NCBI GenBank assembly: GCA_002430755.1
Contig: DJCX01000072.1
Coordinates: 1-17,220 of the forward strand
Length of the DNA: 17,220 bases
Direction: 5' to 3'
DNA from: Flavobacteriales bacterium UBA5939
GTDB lineage: Bacteria > Bacteroidota > Bacteroidia > Flavobacteriales > Schleiferiaceae
Shown here: one piece after another, positions 14,710 to 17,220 of the stretch
How the letters are laid out: each line of letters opens with the position of its first letter
Numbering within the stretch: position 1 is the first letter of the stretch
Made by a program: the position numbers and the translations under genes
Notes under the pieces: generated by a model
Told to the model about the DNA's origin: nothing
Databases searched by the model: none
The model's input: only the letters and a program-made list of their open reading frames with translations

Positions 14710-16073
14710 ACCGCCTTCTTATTCGTAATCAAAAAGTTCGATAACCCTGCAATAACCAACGAGGTTCCTGCAAGCAACATTGCGTTGATTGGATCTTCAC
14801 CAAATACCCCTTTGTAAATAGTCGTTAAAGAGGTCGCTGCAACAATCTGTGGAATCACGATAAACATGTTAAAGATACCCATGTACACACCCATTCTGTT
14901 CGGGTCAAGTGTCGAGCTCAACATCGCATACGGCATAGATAGGATAGACCCCCAGCTGAATCCGATACAAACGAAGCTTAGGATTAACATAGACGGTTCC
15001 AAGATAAAGTACATGCTAATGAATCCGTACGCCCCAGCGAACAAGCTGAACATGTGAACCAACTTTCTGTTGATGCGTCTTTTAGCCGTCCAAAGAGTTA
15101 GCAATAGCGCAAATACCATGGAACTCAAACCGTAGTTCCCCATGTACGAACCTACCTTATTTGAAGCGTCATTAAATGCTTTATCAGCAATCTGGTAGGC
15201 GTCTATTTGCTCCGTAGTACTTATGGCGAAATCGATGGCCTCAGGCTTCGCAGCATTAAACACATGATCCGTCAACGCAGGGTTGGCCATAGACCACATA
15301 CAGAAGAAAGCGAACCAAGAGAAGAATTGGACCACACCTAAACGCTTCATCGTCTTTGGCATATCCGCGATGTTTTTAAACACCTCAGAAATAGTATTCG
15401 CTAAACCCGATTTTTCCTTTTGCTCCGCGCGAAATGCTTCCATGTCCTCCGGCGGGTACTCGTCTGTGGTAAATACCGTGTAAAGAATGGAGAGGATAAA
15501 TACTATAGCGCCTATTCCAAAAGCAACCTGTACCGACATAGGCACAACTCCCGGAGCAGCTTCATTGCTTACACCTAACGAGCTCACCATCAGCGGCAAG
15601 TTTGAAGCCACCCAGGTACTTACACCAATAATGAGCGTCTGAACCACAAATCCGAAACTGCGCTGGCTGTCTGGCAATTTATCTGCCACCAACGCACGGA
15701 ACGGCTCCATACTGATGTTCATCGTAGCATCAAGAATCCATAGACCACCTGCTGCCATCCAAAGCGCCGAGCTGTGTGGCACTACCAATAGCGTTAGAGA
15801 AGCAAGAACAGCACCTATCAGAAAATAGGGGCGACGACGTCCAAACCTTGGGTGCCAAGTATTGTCGCTCATCTGCCCAATAATAGGCTGCACTATAAGC
15901 CCCGTAAGCGGAGCTGCAATCCACAATAATGGCAGACTGTGCTCGTCGGCACCAAGCGTTTCAAAAATACGGCTCATGAACCCGCCTTGTAGGGCGTATC
16001 CAAACTGGATTCCCAAGAAGCCGAAGCTCATGTTCCAAATCTGCCAAAAACTGAGTTTAGGTTTGTTCTGCAT
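14688..16073 (-). CDS. SLC45/MalY-like MFS sugar transporter (probable maltose/maltodextrin importer)
   Basis: A 461-residue inner-membrane carrier with about 12 hydrophobic segments and a charged cytoplasmic loop in the middle (about 205-245). The GQMSDNTWHPRFGRRRPYF motif after TM2 is the MFS A-type loop in the form typical of the SLC45/GPH sugar carriers, which include plant sucrose carriers and the Caulobacter maltose carrier MalY. FGFLGIQFGYALQ in TM1 also fits that group. Placement between a GH13 enzyme operon and Sus-type secreted proteins suggests transport of maltose or short maltodextrins, probably with protons. I start at ATG 16073 (MQNKPKLSFWQIWNMSF); an in-frame GTG at 16109 would place the start inside the upstream terminator. 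The gene converges on the AraC gene with zero spacer. Confidence 0.87.
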   Translation of the reverse strand: MQNKPKLSFWQIWNMSFGFLGIQFGYALQGGFMSRIFETLGADEHSLPLLWIAAPLTGLIVQPIIGQMSDNTWHPRFGRRRPYFLIGAVLASLTLLVVPHSSALWMAAGGLWILDATMNISMEPFRALVADKLPDSQRSFGFVVQTLIIGVSTWVASNLPLMVSSLGVSNEAAPGVVPMSVQVAFGIGAIVFILSILYTVFTTDEYPPEDMEAFRAEQKEKSGLANTISEVFKNIADMPKTMKRLGVVQFFSWFAFFCMWSMANPALTDHVFNAAKPEAIDFAISTTEQIDAYQIADKAFNDASNKVGSYMGNYGLSSMVFALLLTLWTAKRRINRKLVHMFSLFAGAYGFISMYFILEPSMLILSFVCIGFSWGSILSMPYAMLSSTLDPNRMGVYMGIFNMFIVIPQIVAATSLTTIYKGVFGEDPINAMLLAGTSLVIAGLSNFLITNKKAVTYTPEA

Positions 16074-16094
16074 GTTTCTCTGAGTGTTAGTTGA

Positions 16095-16120
16095 GAAAAA
16101 ACCCGGCACTGGGCCGGGTT
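16095..16120 (-). terminator. Intrinsic terminator between the SusE-type gene and the sugar transporter
   Basis: On the minus strand ACCCGGC (16119-16113), a 5-nt loop and GCCGGGT (16107-16101) form a 7-bp stem, extended by A-T pairs, followed by a T-tract (16100-16095) and CTC. It lies 24 bp after the stop of the 16144-16998 gene and 22 bp before the transporter ATG, with no clear promoter in between. Confidence 0.85.
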
Positions 16121-16143
16121 CTAAGCTGGCTTACAGCCAAATA

Positions 16144-16998
16144 TTATTGACAGAAAATCGGAATAACTACCGCTTCTGTAACTCTGTCGGCACCCGTTGC
16201 GAAGTTTTTCTTAATGACAATGAACTCTAAATAATCAACTTCATTGTTCGGATCAAGCGTAAAGTGCTCGTTTGGAACAAGGTGCATTTCAAAGTTTCCA
16301 TCACCAATAAAGTTCATCTTTAGCTTAGGATTAGTTCCCGCATTAAAAGGACTTTCTATCTGAGCTACGGAACCGTTCGTATACACCACTTTAGCGTAGG
16401 CATAACATTCGTCAGATGCTAAATTCTGCATCGACGCTTTTTCCTCTCTCCAGTTCTCGTAACGCAACGTTACTACATCGTCAATCTTCACCTTCGTAGG
16501 GAAGTGGTAGAATGGATTTCGCTCCGTTGCAGGAGGATCGATAACAATGCTCTGGTCGTCCGTCTTTACATCCGGATCCCCGTAACCACCGCCGTCTTTT
16601 GCCTTCACCAAGAAGTGAATATCCTCAGCGTATACCTTGGCTGCATCTACCTCGTAGAACAAGGTTGGAACAATCTTCCAAGAGAACGTACCGTCGGAAT
16701 TCTTGGTCATCTTCATGTTCTCATTTGAATTTTTCCAAGGGGCAGATCCTGTTCCGTTTACATACGGGTGACCGTCTGGGTGAGCTGCCGGCTTCCACGT
16801 CCAGATGTACATGTCTTCACCTGCATCTACAGCCTGCTTCAAAAGGTCTTGGTGACCTACGGCGAGGTCGAGTGCTGATGGGTCAAAAATGATTTCTAGA
16901 GAATCTGCCGGGTCAATATTCTCGTCAGGTACCGTAGAAATTTGAGCCGAAGCACTTAGGCCCAAAGTCAATGCGAATAGTGTGCTAATCTTTTTCAT
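16144..16998 (-). CDS. Secreted Sus-locus protein with two similar beta-sandwich modules (DUF4961/SusE-like, tentative)
   Basis: A 284-residue exported protein with a Sec signal peptide (MKKISTLFALTLGLSASA, cleaved near residue 18-19) and no lipobox Cys, so it is probably periplasmic or surface-exposed by another route. Two halves look related: DSLEIIFDP (32-40) and DDVVTLRYENW (173-183) open them, and TFSWKIVP ... DIHFLVKAKD (104-135) matches NFEMHLVP ... YLEFIVIKKN (235-265). The first half has an aromatic MYIWTWKP (63-70) that could contact sugar. There is no recognised enzyme motif. It follows the 17005+ gene by 6 bp and lies upstream of the sugar carrier. I suspect the DUF4961/SusE-like group that accompanies SusCD in flavobacterial alpha-glucan loci, but cannot confirm the family. 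Confidence 0.65.
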   Translation of the reverse strand: MKKISTLFALTLGLSASAQISTVPDENIDPADSLEIIFDPSALDLAVGHQDLLKQAVDAGEDMYIWTWKPAAHPDGHPYVNGTGSAPWKNSNENMKMTKNSDGTFSWKIVPTLFYEVDAAKVYAEDIHFLVKAKDGGGYGDPDVKTDDQSIVIDPPATERNPFYHFPTKVKIDDVVTLRYENWREEKASMQNLASDECYAYAKVVYTNGSVAQIESPFNAGTNPKLKMNFIGDGNFEMHLVPNEHFTLDPNNEVDYLEFIVIKKNFATGADRVTEAVVIPIFCQ

Positions 16999-17004
16999 CT
17001 GAGC

Positions 17005-17220
17005 TTATTTTCTAGTGAAGGTTAATTTGTAAGATACGCTTAGCTTGTCGCAACGAATACGGTCGTAGACAATGCTCACGTTCTGATCAATCGTACGTGG
17101 CATGTTGCCCAAAGACAATACCGTCGTTACAGTGTCGAACTGAGTGAGGTGCAACTCAGAAGGGAATTCTGGGGTGTTGTACTTCCAAGTACCTCCTGCA
17201 CCAAACAAATCGAAACCTGG
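17005..17220 (-). CDS. C-terminal end of a Sus-locus secreted protein (DUF5004/lipocalin-like, tentative); cut by window edge
   Basis: The last 71 codons plus stop (17007-17005) of a gene that begins beyond the window; the frame is open to the edge. The visible part reads as beta-strands: GFDLFGAGGTWKYNTPEFP, then SELHLTQFD, TTVLSLGNMP, and a final strand ending SYKLTFTRK. A short W-x-Y core and a closing L-x-V-x-Y-x-L-T-F-x-R-K strand resemble the end of DUF5004/lipocalin-like lipoproteins found next to SusD in Bacteroidota. The next gene starts 6 bp downstream, so they share a transcript. The assignment rests on appearance and context only. Confidence 0.5.
   Translation of the reverse strand, partial: PGFDLFGAGGTWKYNTPEFPSELHLTQFDTVTTVLSLGNMPRTIDQNVSIVYDRIRCDKLSVSYKLTFTRK

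Noticed and set aside
16074..16109. GTG start giving 12 extra residues for the MFS carrier
   Set aside because: The start would lie within the stem of the upstream terminator and adds a non-conserved peptide; ATG 16073 fits the family.
1..17220. CRISPR array, insertion sequence, prophage, tRNA or defence system
   Set aside because: No regularly spaced repeats, transposase or integrase motifs, tRNA-like cloverleafs or known defence domains were found; intergenic gaps are short (largest 212 bp) and all genes fit housekeeping or glucan use.

Overview
The window looks like chromosomal DNA of a Bacteroidota member, most likely a marine-type flavobacterium (order Flavobacteriales; a Cryomorphaceae/Schleiferiaceae relative is possible but only a guess). 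The reasons are a C-terminal type IX secretion (T9SS) sorting domain, Bacteroidota-style promoter hexamers (TAnnTTTG), start codons with no obvious Shine-Dalgarno sequence, and a Sus-like alpha-glucan locus. There are 13 protein genes, two of them cut by the window edges. I see no tRNA, rRNA, CRISPR array, insertion sequence or phage gene.

Layout: 1-618 (minus) is the N-terminal part of a secreted BNR/VPS10-propeller protein. 662-2419 (minus) is aspS, divergent from tadA (2486-2929) and a sodium:solute symporter (2934-4754), which sit 4 bp apart on the plus strand. A strong bidirectional terminator separates the symporter from the convergent rimP-nusA-infB operon (9272 down to 4824). The rimP leader carries a terminator-like hairpin with a UUCG loop just before the rimP start, plus an upstream segment able to pair with its 5' arm. 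This is the most interesting regulatory structure in the window, because the operon encodes the termination factor NusA.

An orphan NarL-type response regulator (9485-10159) follows on the plus strand. It converges, through two back-to-back terminators, on the first gene of an alpha-glucan region. That gene (10293-11921, minus) encodes a secreted, T9SS-sorted protein made of four carbohydrate-binding-like modules and no enzyme domain. Divergent from it are a periplasmic GH13 alpha-glucanase/cyclomaltodextrinase-like enzyme (12043-13818) and an AraC-type regulator that overlaps it by ATGA (13815-14687). The AraC gene abuts, tail to tail with zero spacer, an SLC45/MalY-like inner-membrane sugar transporter (14688-16073, minus). 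Upstream of that are two secreted proteins of SusE/DUF4961/DUF5004 type (16144-16998, and 17005 to the window end). The SusC/SusD genes probably lie just past the right edge.

Working model (inference): surface modules bind starch or maltodextrin, a SusCD complex outside the window imports oligosaccharides, the periplasmic GH13 trims them, the MFS carrier takes maltose-like sugars across the inner membrane, and the cupin-AraC protein senses a sugar and controls the locus. The left 9.3 kb is otherwise housekeeping.
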